From: an uncultured Candidatus Nitrosopumilus sp.
Lineage (GTDB): Archaea > Thermoproteota > Nitrososphaeria > Nitrososphaerales > Nitrosopumilaceae
NCBI GenBank assembly: GCA_951812655.1
Contig: OX638319.1
Span: forward strand, 186,001 to 250,000
Length of the DNA: 64,000 nucleotides
Reading direction: 5' to 3'
The notes under the pieces are model-generated. The model made no database searches and was not told the DNA's origin. It worked only from the letters and a program-made list of their open reading frames with translations. Made by a program: the position numbers and the translations under genes. This document shows, one piece after another, positions 7,960 to 16,040 of the stretch; the stretch's first letter is position 1, and the number at the start of each line of letters is the position of its first letter.

Positions 7960-9729
7960 CTATCTTGATTCATCAACACAGAACACTATTTCTGCTGATG
8001 AAGCTGCATTATCTGACACAAGGAAATTAATTGCATCCGCAATTTTTTCATTACTTGGTTCTCCACCTGTTACAGTACCCGGGAAAACTGTAAACATTCT
8101 AATTTTTGATTTAAGAACGTCGCTTAGCTCTTGATTGACTGTAGTTGTGAATGGTCTTAGTGCCCCCCTGAAAACTTCAACTTGAGCTCTCTTTGTTCCT
8201 GAAACTTTTCTCCCGCTAGGTAAATCTGGACCGATTATCATAATTGCACCTTTTGTATCCTTGTAAAGTCGTGGGTCTTTAGCGCCACCTGGTACAAACT
8301 GTTCGAGAGCTCTTTGTGCTACGGTAGCTGGAGTTGAGATGAATTTTGCGGTGAGTGCTTCCCATGCTGCCCTGTCTAATTCCGTTAATTTTTCAACTTC
8401 TGGAAGTTTGCCTGTTACGTGAATTACTGCTAGTATGTCCCCGATGTTTGTCTTAGCTGTGTTTAGCCACTTCGCAACCTCGCCAGGATTTGTGATATCT
8501 ACTATGTGAGAATGGAATTTTCCACTAATTTGCTCTTGGATATCTTTTGGGGTTGATTCTGATATGAAACATGCAACCTTTCCTCCGTTTTTCTCTACGT
8601 GTTGTGCCAAAAATTCTACTCTTTCGGCATCTGCTTTGTCGGTTGCGTCAATTGTAAATACAACTGCTTTTCCTCCGAAATCTGGTTGATGAACACTTGG
8701 TGTTTCATTCCCAATATGTGCTCTTACAGGATAGAAAACTCTGTCTCCTGGAATTACCTTTCCGTTTAGTATTGTGGCAATCTCATCATCACACAAGTTG
8801 AGAACTGATTCTGAAACTTGTGATTGTTTTAGAAACTCTTGATCTGCAATCATATGTGATGTATTGTTTTGAATTTTTCCAGCAAGCTTTTGAATTTGTT
8901 CTAATAATCTTGTAAACGTCTCAGTTAATTTGGCAACATCTTTTCCATTTGCTAATTTTTCTGCTGTTTTTGCAATTCCTTCTGTGTCTACTCCGTCGGC
9001 CAGTATGCATTCTAACAAATCATCTTTTGCTTCTTCAACTTCAGTTGGACTTAGATCTTCGAAACCACTTACTCTCATAAATTCTGATGCAGCTTTTGGA
9101 TAAACTGTCTTGTAAATTCTGTCAGAGTGTACTGGTCCTGGGTTTGTTGCGATGGATATGATTCTTTTATCTGTTAATTCCCATGACATTGCTTCAGCTA
9201 GTCTGTTCTTTGCACCTTGTGATGCGGTGTAAGGACTTCTGAACCTGTATGGTCTTTGTTCTAGTGGTCTCTCTTCAGTAAAGAACGTTGAAATTGTGAT
9301 GATTTTTCCACCTTCTTTCATTACTTTGAGTGCTTGTACCGAACCCCAAAATGTGCCTGTCAGGTGTATTGCAATAGTGCTTTTGAATTCATCTAGTGGT
9401 GCATTTGCAAAGCATGTGACAGGTCCTGAAACTCCTGCATTGTTGATTATGTAATCTACTGTAACGTTGTCATTTTTAAGTGAATCAAACATGTTAGTCA
9501 TTGCAGTCTCGTCGGCTACGTCTACTCCTGCAAAAATTCTAACTGACGCTCCGCTGTTTTCTGGAATTTTTCCTTCAAGTTGTTTTGCTGCTTCTACTAA
9601 CACTTCTTTTCTTCTTCCGAGGATAATCACACTTGCTCCATTTTCAACAAATCTTGTGGCAATGGCTAAACCTATTCCGGTCCCACTGCCTGTAATAAGT
9701 GCAATTTTACCTTGAAATTTCATGTACAT
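7960..9729 (-). CDS. Tandem short-chain dehydrogenase/reductase (SDR), 589 aa
   Basis: Two Rossmann domains in one chain. The N-terminal one (about residues 1-260) has the cofactor motif TGSGTGIG and NNAGVSG. Its active-site segment reads PYTASQGAK, so the usual YxxxK has Gln where the Lys belongs. The C-terminal domain (about 345-589) keeps the fold but lacks a clear glycine motif and catalytic triad. Start could be 9729 or the ATG at 9723. It precedes the MaoC-like gene, which suggests acyl-CoA metabolism. Substrate unknown; the second domain may be structural. Confidence 0.85.
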   Translation of the reverse strand: MYMKFQGKIALITGSGTGIGLAIATRFVENGASVIILGRRKEVLVEAAKQLEGKIPENSGASVRIFAGVDVADETAMTNMFDSLKNDNVTVDYIINNAGVSGPVTCFANAPLDEFKSTIAIHLTGTFWGSVQALKVMKEGGKIITISTFFTEERPLEQRPYRFRSPYTASQGAKNRLAEAMSWELTDKRIISIATNPGPVHSDRIYKTVYPKAASEFMRVSGFEDLSPTEVEEAKDDLLECILADGVDTEGIAKTAEKLANGKDVAKLTETFTRLLEQIQKLAGKIQNNTSHMIADQEFLKQSQVSESVLNLCDDEIATILNGKVIPGDRVFYPVRAHIGNETPSVHQPDFGGKAVVFTIDATDKADAERVEFLAQHVEKNGGKVACFISESTPKDIQEQISGKFHSHIVDITNPGEVAKWLNTAKTNIGDILAVIHVTGKLPEVEKLTELDRAAWEALTAKFISTPATVAQRALEQFVPGGAKDPRLYKDTKGAIMIIGPDLPSGRKVSGTKRAQVEVFRGALRPFTTTVNQELSDVLKSKIRMFTVFPGTVTGGEPSNEKIADAINFLVSDNAASSAEIVFCVDESR

Positions 9730-9821
9730 ATTGTCAAAACTTTTGTGATATTTAATTGGATTGATCTGTGATCCATATTTTTCTTGATATCTTTATTTGT
9801 GGGTATGATTCACAATTTTTA

Positions 9822-10058
9822 ATGCATGATTCAGAACCTGACACATTTGTGTATCGGACATGGCCTGAAAAATTCGGTGTGATGCTTAAAGAAATAGGCA
9901 TTGATTCTGTTTCTAAGGAAATTGGAATGGATGATGTTGAAAATGATGATTACTATAGTAGGTATTTTGCTCAAACCCCTAGAATGGTGACAAACAAGGG
10001 ATGTCTTGACGTTCAAAACTCTAACATTGATGTGGTTCAAATAATTCAGAAGGGATAA
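9822..10058 (+). CDS. Conserved hypothetical protein, 78 aa
   Basis: The frame is open from 9768, but the ATG at 9822 (MHDSEPDTFVYRTWPEKFG) gives a compact acidic protein and follows an AT-rich promoter-like stretch. It has no membrane segment. Its stop is two bases before the next gene at 10061, so the two are likely translated from one mRNA. No family recognised. Confidence 0.65.
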   Translation: MHDSEPDTFVYRTWPEKFGVMLKEIGIDSVSKEIGMDDVENDDYYSRYFAQTPRMVTNKGCLDVQNSNIDVVQIIQKG

Positions 10059-10060
10059 AG

Positions 10061-10438
10061 ATGCAAGATCCAAATCCACTTCCATGGGGCGCCTTAGATA
10101 GGTTTCAAGCTCATTTTATTGTAAGAAAGGAATCCGGAACAAATTATAGTAATTACGTGGCAAAAACTGTCCTGACGACACGTGGTCATTTTGCTGACAA
10201 GATCGTATCTGATGTTAAATGGACTGGTGCTGGTAGCTTGGCATCAAAGCTAAATGATGATGCCGAATTAAACAAGATGATTGCAAAACAATCCGTCAAG
10301 GATGCAACAATATACGTTGAACCTACCGATAAGGCCATTAGGATTAGGGGGAAGTGGGATAATCATATTTCGTTTGGGATTACCAAAGATCTATTTGAGA
10401 TATATGACAGAATAGCAGGTCACATAAAAGCCGTTTAG
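10061..10438 (+). CDS. Conserved hypothetical protein, 125 aa
   Basis: A soluble protein starting MQDPNPLPWGALDRFQAHF. It has an alpha/beta pattern with no recognisable catalytic motif. It is translationally close to the 78-residue gene upstream, and its stop codon overlaps that of the convergent endA gene by 4 bp. The tight packing supports a real gene. Function unknown. Confidence 0.72.
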   Translation: MQDPNPLPWGALDRFQAHFIVRKESGTNYSNYVAKTVLTTRGHFADKIVSDVKWTGAGSLASKLNDDAELNKMIAKQSVKDATIYVEPTDKAIRIRGKWDNHISFGITKDLFEIYDRIAGHIKAV

Positions 10439-10971
10439 GCCTTCCACCAATCCAATGCAAGAAAATCTACCTGGCGTTTACCTTTTGGGATTGCTAGGAT
10501 GAATTGTTTTCTTACTGTTGTTGCTAGTCTGCCTGCAAGAACAATTGCCGTGGATGTGATTGCTTCACTTCTTGTGTAGACTTGAATTAGAAATGGTGCG
10601 TGATCAATTCCTGGTCCCTTTTGATATACTGCAAAATCACAACCGAATTTTATTCCTGGGTTGATGATGTATCCTTTGTCTCTGAAGTTTTTATAGACGA
10701 TATATTTTTTCTCAAACTCGTGAACTTCTTTTTTGCAAATCTCGTTCAATTTCTCTTTGGTGATCTTTTGTTTTGACTTTGTAATCGTTATTCTCTTGTT
10801 TTCAAGAAGGTACAGTCCCTCTATGAGATCTAAAATTAATGGGGCATCAATTTCTTCAATTTTTGGCTTTGGTATCCCTATCGGTTTCCCGTAGTATCCT
10901 TGACTGAAGAGATTGCGTGAGTCTTCTATGCTCCATACTATGATTCTGTTTTCGACCAACTCACATTTCAT
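10435..10971 (-). CDS. endA: tRNA-intron endonuclease EndA
   Basis: A 178-residue splicing endonuclease that cuts bulge-helix-bulge motifs in pre-tRNA. The catalytic triad is visible: Tyr in DKGYIINPG, His in GIDHAPFLIQV and Lys in VRKQFILAI. The frame is open further upstream, but the ATG at 10971 (MKCELVENRII) matches the family N-terminus and avoids overlap with the DUF47 gene. Thaumarchaeal EndA must handle introns at non-canonical positions, which fits the two-intron tRNA-Trp proposed at 53928-54081. Confidence 0.93.
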   Translation of the reverse strand: MKCELVENRIIVWSIEDSRNLFSQGYYGKPIGIPKPKIEEIDAPLILDLIEGLYLLENKRITITKSKQKITKEKLNEICKKEVHEFEKKYIVYKNFRDKGYIINPGIKFGCDFAVYQKGPGIDHAPFLIQVYTRSEAITSTAIVLAGRLATTVRKQFILAIPKGKRQVDFLALDWWKA

Positions 10972-11063
10972 AATGTGTCTGAAATTTAATACGTATATGA
11001 ATTCTTTATGGAATTGAAAAATATATTCCCTATAGAAGTTGTGGATTTGATTTGTATTGGGAA

Positions 11064-11717
11064 CTACAAGCTCAATGCGAGCAATATAAAAGAGTCCGAA
11101 ACTTTTTGACATTTGTCAGCCATTTCTTCAATTCCCTCTATCACATCTTTAATCAACAGTAACTCTTTTGTGTTCGTAACCTCTGAAAGAAGTTTCAATG
11201 TGGCTTGTCTGTATTTGATGTCTATTTCTCTCTCTATCGTCTGTGTCTCTTGAGCCAACTCAATTGCATTCGCGGTGTTCGTGTTTAGACTTCTGATTAT
11301 CTCGTTTAGTTTGTACACCTGATCAACTACAAGTTCTATCAATTTTGTAATGTCTTTGTCTAATCCGGCGCTCTTTAATGTTGAAATTTTTACGTTGGCA
11401 AGTTTGAATGAAATGCCTGTGATGTAGCCTGCGATTTCATCCATCGTGTATGCTGTATTGAGTAGATTCTCCCTATTCATGATTAGGCCTCCCACGTCGG
11501 CCACTTCTCGGGTGATTTTCCTTCTCAGATTTTCTACTTCTTCTTCAATGGTAGAAATTTGTGCCAATGTGCTCTTGATTCCTGTCTTGTCTTTTTTCAT
11601 CATGAGTTCTGGCAATGTGGCAAGTTCTCTTGATGCGTTAAGTATTCTGTTAATTTCATCCTGTAAAACTGCTATTGCCTTTCTTTTTGCTTGAACTTCA
11701 AGTTCTCCACTGTACAT
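11064..11717 (-). CDS. DUF47/PhoU-like protein
   Basis: A 217-residue all-helical protein. The C-terminal EGIEEMADKCQKVSD segment is the hallmark of DUF47 (TIGR00153, PhoU-like), a family often paired with Pit-type phosphate transporters. No transporter gene is adjacent here; endA follows 92 bp downstream on the same strand. Likely a cytoplasmic regulator of phosphate transport, but the partner is not visible. Confidence 0.8.
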   Translation of the reverse strand: MYSGELEVQAKRKAIAVLQDEINRILNASRELATLPELMMKKDKTGIKSTLAQISTIEEEVENLRRKITREVADVGGLIMNRENLLNTAYTMDEIAGYITGISFKLANVKISTLKSAGLDKDITKLIELVVDQVYKLNEIIRSLNTNTANAIELAQETQTIEREIDIKYRQATLKLLSEVTNTKELLLIKDVIEGIEEMADKCQKVSDSFILLALSL

Positions 11718-11782
11718 GACAAAAGGTAAAAAACCTTGAGGTAATTTAAATCCTCTATGATTTTTGATATTTTTTAGTAAAA

Positions 11783-13549
11783 CTACATTAAATTTTTCTC
11801 ATGGGCGACCTTTTTCTGTCCGTTATACAATGCAACAATTTCCTCATTGGTGGATGCGTCTTCGACCGCTTTTTCGATTCTTATTTTCCCTGTGAATTTT
11901 GGAAACCTCAGAGCTAGTCCTGCGCCTTTTCTAATTTTGTTGATTGCTGCTTTATGGATTGGACTTAGTGTGATCTCTGATGCAACTACCTCTATTACTA
12001 ATTCTGGTTCGAACCACACATCCGCTTCCATTTCGCTTGTAATGCGTGGGTTTTTTTTGATTGTAACTTTTGGGTTTAGAATCTGATAAATCTGATCTAG
12101 ATCCTCATCTGAAAATCCCGTTCCGACTTTGCAAATACTGGTGAATGTATCTTCGTCCTCATCATATGTTGCAAGAAGTAGTGTTCCATAGCTTCCTGTT
12201 CTTCTACCTTTTCCAAAAAACCCTCCTATGACCACCAAGTCCAAACTGTCTCCTAGCTCATTTTGATATTCTCGTTTTAATTTCAGCCAATGACTTCCTC
12301 TTGATCCTGCTTGATATGGCTTGTCGAGCATCTTTAGCATCAGTCCCTCGCTCCCTGAATTGATGCTGTTTTCCATGAACTCCTCTATTTCGCTCTTATT
12401 TTTAATGACGCTCATTGGAATGTATTTTGTAAAATTGTCTTCCTTGACATTTTTCTCCAACTTCTCTCTTCTCTCTTCATATCCCAACTCTAAACAGCTT
12501 TTTCCATTACAGTATAGGATGTCAAATAAGTTCACTGTAATTGGATACTGTGTGACAGCTTTCTCTATTTTGTACTTCCTTCTTCGGTGCATCAATTCTT
12601 GAAATGGTAGGAATTCCCCGGTATTCTCGTTGATTGCCACAGCTTCAGCTTCCAAAATTATGTTTTCTGCTAGTATGTTTTCTGGAATTTTTTCTATTAT
12701 GTCTGGATAGTAACTGGAAATGTTTTCCAAACTTCTGGAAAACAGCAACACTTCTTTTCCTTTAATGTGAAGTTGCACTCTTTCTCCATCTAGTTTGTAT
12801 TCTGCTGCGAATCTCTCTCCAAATTTTTCAAGCGTTTCCTCTTCACTCTTTACCCTGTCTGCAAGCATTGGTCTGATTGGATTAAACAACGCAATCTCAA
12901 ATTTTTCAACACCTTTCATGCCTTTTTCTGCAACCGTTTCTGCAACTTTCCCTAGATCACTGGAGACGTTGTATGCGTGTTGCAAAACACTCCTGTTCTT
13001 TTTATCTCCTGAAAATGTTATGGCTAATGCATCCATGACGGTATTTTCTGCAATCCCTAACCTCAAACTTCCAAGCAATATTTTCAAAATATAACTTGCC
13101 TCCATAGGGGTTGCATCATTTAGCAGACTGGAAATGTACTTCATTTTCATGTCTTGTGAGCGAGAACCTTCGAGGTTTGCAATCCTGAACAGTGTTTCAT
13201 ACACTCTTTCCACTGTGATATCTTCTGCAAGAAATGTCATCTGTGTTTTCTGTTCAAGTATTACTGAAGCTGCATGCCCAAGATCTCCTCCTTTTCTATA
13301 CTCTTCCTCAATTTTTTTTATTGCAATTCCTGATGATTTTGATATTGATTTGATTGCAATTTTTTCTGCTACGCCTAATTCCACTCCTTCAAAATCTGGT
13401 CTCAATTTTCCTTGTATGAGATACACGATTTTAGAAATTACTTCGATAGGTGTTTTTTCAAATAATTCCACAAGAAATTGCGTAAGTTCTAATCTTTTTC
13501 TAGTACTTTCCATTTTGTAAAATGAATTTGCCAAAACTGAAAATTCCAT
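11783..13549 (-). CDS. lig: ATP-dependent DNA ligase
   Basis: A 588-residue archaeal DNA ligase I. The nucleotidyl-lysine motif is EYKLDGERVQ (Lys about residue 252), followed by ligase motifs including SEGLMLK and WLKLKREY, and a C-terminal OB-fold. An N-terminal helical DNA-binding domain occupies about 1-215. It seals nicks in replication and repair. The frame extends to 13564, but the second ATG at 13549 (MEFSVLANSFYKME) matches the family start. The gene stands alone. Confidence 0.95.
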   Translation of the reverse strand: MEFSVLANSFYKMESTRKRLELTQFLVELFEKTPIEVISKIVYLIQGKLRPDFEGVELGVAEKIAIKSISKSSGIAIKKIEEEYRKGGDLGHAASVILEQKTQMTFLAEDITVERVYETLFRIANLEGSRSQDMKMKYISSLLNDATPMEASYILKILLGSLRLGIAENTVMDALAITFSGDKKNRSVLQHAYNVSSDLGKVAETVAEKGMKGVEKFEIALFNPIRPMLADRVKSEEETLEKFGERFAAEYKLDGERVQLHIKGKEVLLFSRSLENISSYYPDIIEKIPENILAENIILEAEAVAINENTGEFLPFQELMHRRRKYKIEKAVTQYPITVNLFDILYCNGKSCLELGYEERREKLEKNVKEDNFTKYIPMSVIKNKSEIEEFMENSINSGSEGLMLKMLDKPYQAGSRGSHWLKLKREYQNELGDSLDLVVIGGFFGKGRRTGSYGTLLLATYDEDEDTFTSICKVGTGFSDEDLDQIYQILNPKVTIKKNPRITSEMEADVWFEPELVIEVVASEITLSPIHKAAINKIRKGAGLALRFPKFTGKIRIEKAVEDASTNEEIVALYNGQKKVAHEKNLM

Positions 13550-13700
13550 TATTGTTCTTTGCACATCTTGGATAAAAATCTGAATTTTATTGTTTTAATT
13601 CGTCATATGCTATCTGAAATTGATATCAAAATGATGCACTGTGTTTTGAATGCACGTCTTGATTCTTCGTAAAGTGAATTGGGAATGCGTGGTTTTGATG

Positions 13701-13919
13701 TTATCTGCTTACCTTCAAGTCCAGCATAATTTCTGCAGTGTCTATGTCTTCATCCTCTAGCCATGATATCTTCCTATCAATCAAATCGTATGTTTCCAAA
13801 AGTACGCCGTTGATGTCGTGAATTTCTACTTTTTTTGCCTTTGGTTTTACCACTACATCCTGTGGTGCATGATATACACGAATCGTTTCATCGTTATGAA
13901 ATATACGTATCTTCAACAA
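13701..13919 (-). CDS. Small conserved hypothetical protein, 72 aa
   Basis: A compact beta-rich protein starting MLKIRIFHNDETIRV, with two lysine-rich turns and an acidic WLEDEDIDTAE stretch. No Cys pairs or membrane segment. It lies about 150 bp upstream of the ligase on the same strand, with AT-rich DNA before the start. No family recognised. Confidence 0.6.
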   Translation of the reverse strand: MLKIRIFHNDETIRVYHAPQDVVVKPKAKKVEIHDINGVLLETYDLIDRKISWLEDEDIDTAEIMLDLKVSR

Positions 13920-13963
13920 TGTGTTTTTTTTACAACATAGTAAATACTTGACTATTGCATGAT

Positions 13964-14095
13964 CTATTCCAATTTGTTGGTTTTCTCATGTGTCGTTGAT
14001 ATTTTGCATTGTATGGGCTCTGCTGTGACTTTTATCTTGACGTTAGAATTATAATAACCTCTTTTTTCATACTTGTTTTGCAGTACCCACCCCAT
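13964..14095 (-). CDS. Small basic hypothetical protein, 43 aa
   Basis: A 44-codon ORF beginning MGWVLQNKYEKRGYYN. It is basic with one Cys and has a plausible strand pattern (VKIKVTAEPIQCKIS). A TATA-like CATATAAAAA lies about 45 nt upstream of the ATG. It fills most of the gap between two other minus-strand genes. Real coding is plausible but unproven. Confidence 0.42.
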   Translation of the reverse strand: MGWVLQNKYEKRGYYNSNVKIKVTAEPIQCKISTTHEKTNKLE

Positions 14096-14171
14096 ACAGT
14101 TGTTGTATTTTTACACAAAACTTCTTTGTTTGACGCTTTTTTTATATGATTCACTTATCACAAATTTAAAA

Positions 14172-14600
14172 TCATATGTATCTGACGATTGTTGGTTTGT
14201 TTGGCTTAACTACGCTTGATTTTTGAGTATCTGAAATTAATGCAAAATTATACAGTTTGTATGATTTTTTATACTGTTTCATAAAACTCCACGCCACATC
14301 TAGTGTTCTAAATTCCGTTCTTATGTTTTCTATCTTACTTTTTTCTCCAAACACATTGAAAATTACCAATGAGTATTTTTTGGGTTTGTTATGCGGTTTG
14401 GCTTTAAGAATCCACGTGAGTGCAAAGATACAGACAGCTCCTAAAATTAGGTATTCTCCTGCTATCTTGAAAAATGTAATTAGTATGCCTGGTATGGTTT
14501 GTCCAAACAAAGCCACTACAAAATTTGAAAATGAGATTACCGCTATTGCCGTGAAAACATACGTTTTCCAGTCGAATATTTTTTCAAAAGCATTGGCCAT
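14172..14600 (-). CDS. Hypothetical membrane protein, 142 aa
   Basis: Two predicted transmembrane helices (about residues 13-34 and 40-63) precede a basic cytoplasmic domain of about 75 residues with the strand KKYSLVIFNVFGEK. It lies next to the first FBP aldolase/phosphatase copy but outside the repeat. No family recognised. Confidence 0.65.
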   Translation of the reverse strand: MANAFEKIFDWKTYVFTAIAVISFSNFVVALFGQTIPGILITFFKIAGEYLILGAVCIFALTWILKAKPHNKPKKYSLVIFNVFGEKSKIENIRTEFRTLDVAWSFMKQYKKSYKLYNFALISDTQKSSVVKPNKPTIVRYI

Positions 14601-14652
14601 GCTTTTTACTTTATGAGTTATTTTCTTTTAACTATTTCGATATTTTTCTGCG

Positions 14653-15878
14653 TTGCTTTTTCTAATCCGGATCTTCGTAGTTTTCCTTCTTCTCGCCCTT
14701 GGAATCGTTTCCGCCTGCTCCCTCTATCGGCTTCATCTTTTCCTTGAGTACGTCCATTCTCGCATTGTATCCCTCGGCGTATTCCAGCTCTGACGGAACC
14801 AGGGTTGCGGGATGTATGAATCCCTGGCTTCTTATCGTGATTGCCTTCTTTGTGGCAATCTCCCTTACGTAGTCCCAGTCCGGAGTCGAGAATCCGTCAA
14901 ACGGACCCGTGAACTTTCCTTCGTGCATGCTGAATACGAGTGACTCTACGATTGGAATGCAGAAATTTATCGTTGCAGCTGAATTGAGCTTGACTGGCAT
15001 GAGTGGCATGTTGTGACTTCCCCTTGTGTTTCCTGCCACAAAGTGGGGGTTGTTAAAGACGCTTCCGACCTCTTCTGTTGCCGGAAACAGCTTCTGAGTT
15101 CTGACCAGCAGAATTGGATCGTCTTTTCCGACGTATGTTCCTGCGATGTTGTGCAGTCTGTCCGTAGATGCCGCAAGGATGGGCTCTCCGTCCTTTGTGG
15201 TGACGGTATCCACGACGTATCTTCCGGGATACATCAGTGCTGCCTCCAGGGTTGGCTTGTCCTTCCACAGCTCCATTGCTGCGACTTTGCCTTCCTCGAC
15301 GTCCATGACGTTTACGATGACCCCGTCTGCAAGGTTTCTGTTTACGATAAGTCCTGTGTTGCTTAGTGCGTCTACGAACATTCTGTAGACTGGATAGTTA
15401 AATGCGCCTGGCTCCGTCTTGTCTGCTGCAAATACGGTAAACGCCTCGTTTTGTCTCTCCTCGAATTCCATTTCTGCGACTCCCGGACCCATTCCCTTGA
15501 TGTTTCCTGAGAAGGAGTCCTTGAGAAGGTCCTGTCCTGCGCCATAGAGTCCCTGCTTCTTTGCGACCTTGGTTCCTGCCATGAACGCGTCCCATGCCAT
15601 CTTGTGGATTTCCTTGTTGTCCACTCCGTGCGTGTGTGACATGACGATGTGGACATCGTCACCGCAATATCCTATGTAATAGTCGATAAGCAAATGTTTG
15701 GAATTGTTTACGGTGTCCCTTACTGCTTGAATTAGGGCATCGCTTGGTCTGGTGTGGCCTCCTATTCCGCCAACGTCAGCTTTGATAACAGAAACTGTGA
15801 TCTTCATGGTTGTACCCTTCGCTACCTTGATTAATGTGTATTTTTTTGAAATCGCGTTTTGGATGATGACTTTGCCGA
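14653..15878. repeat. Direct repeat copy 1 (1,226 bp) containing fbp
   Basis: This segment is repeated at 34307-35532 in the same orientation, 19,654 bp away. By eye the only difference is one base, A at 15833 against T at 35487. The repeat begins 9 bases after the fbp stop and ends 71 bases upstream of its ATG, so it holds the gene and probably its promoter. Flanking sequence is unrelated on both sides. No inverted termini, target duplication or transposase were seen. Confidence 0.95.
14662..15807 (-). CDS. fbp: Fructose-1,6-bisphosphate aldolase/phosphatase, copy 1
   Basis: A 381-residue class V FBPase, the bifunctional archaeal enzyme that condenses DHAP and GAP into FBP and then dephosphorylates it to fructose 6-phosphate, making gluconeogenesis one-directional. 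The N-terminus MKITVSVIKADVGGIGGH carries metal-binding Asp and His residues. The protein is identical to that encoded at 34316-35461. The gene is visibly more GC-rich than its neighbours, as highly expressed genes can be. Its nearest neighbour upstream, in the opposite direction, is the repeat-bearing receiver protein. Confidence 0.95.
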   Translation of the reverse strand: MKITVSVIKADVGGIGGHTRPSDALIQAVRDTVNNSKHLLIDYYIGYCGDDVHIVMSHTHGVDNKEIHKMAWDAFMAGTKVAKKQGLYGAGQDLLKDSFSGNIKGMGPGVAEMEFEERQNEAFTVFAADKTEPGAFNYPVYRMFVDALSNTGLIVNRNLADGVIVNVMDVEEGKVAAMELWKDKPTLEAALMYPGRYVVDTVTTKDGEPILAASTDRLHNIAGTYVGKDDPILLVRTQKLFPATEEVGSVFNNPHFVAGNTRGSHNMPLMPVKLNSAATINFCIPIVESLVFSMHEGKFTGPFDGFSTPDWDYVREIATKKAITIRSQGFIHPATLVPSELEYAEGYNARMDVLKEKMKPIEGAGGNDSKGEKKENYEDPD

Positions 15879-16040
15879 GATATGTTTGGAAATTAAAATT
15901 ATTTAATTTTTAATGATTGTGATCTATAAATGATCGCTAATTAGAATGTCTGTAATATCTGTTTAAATATGGATGCTCACTTTGTTTAAATTCGACATTG
16001 TGCCATGAGTTAATTAAATAATAACAGTACTCTAAAGCCC

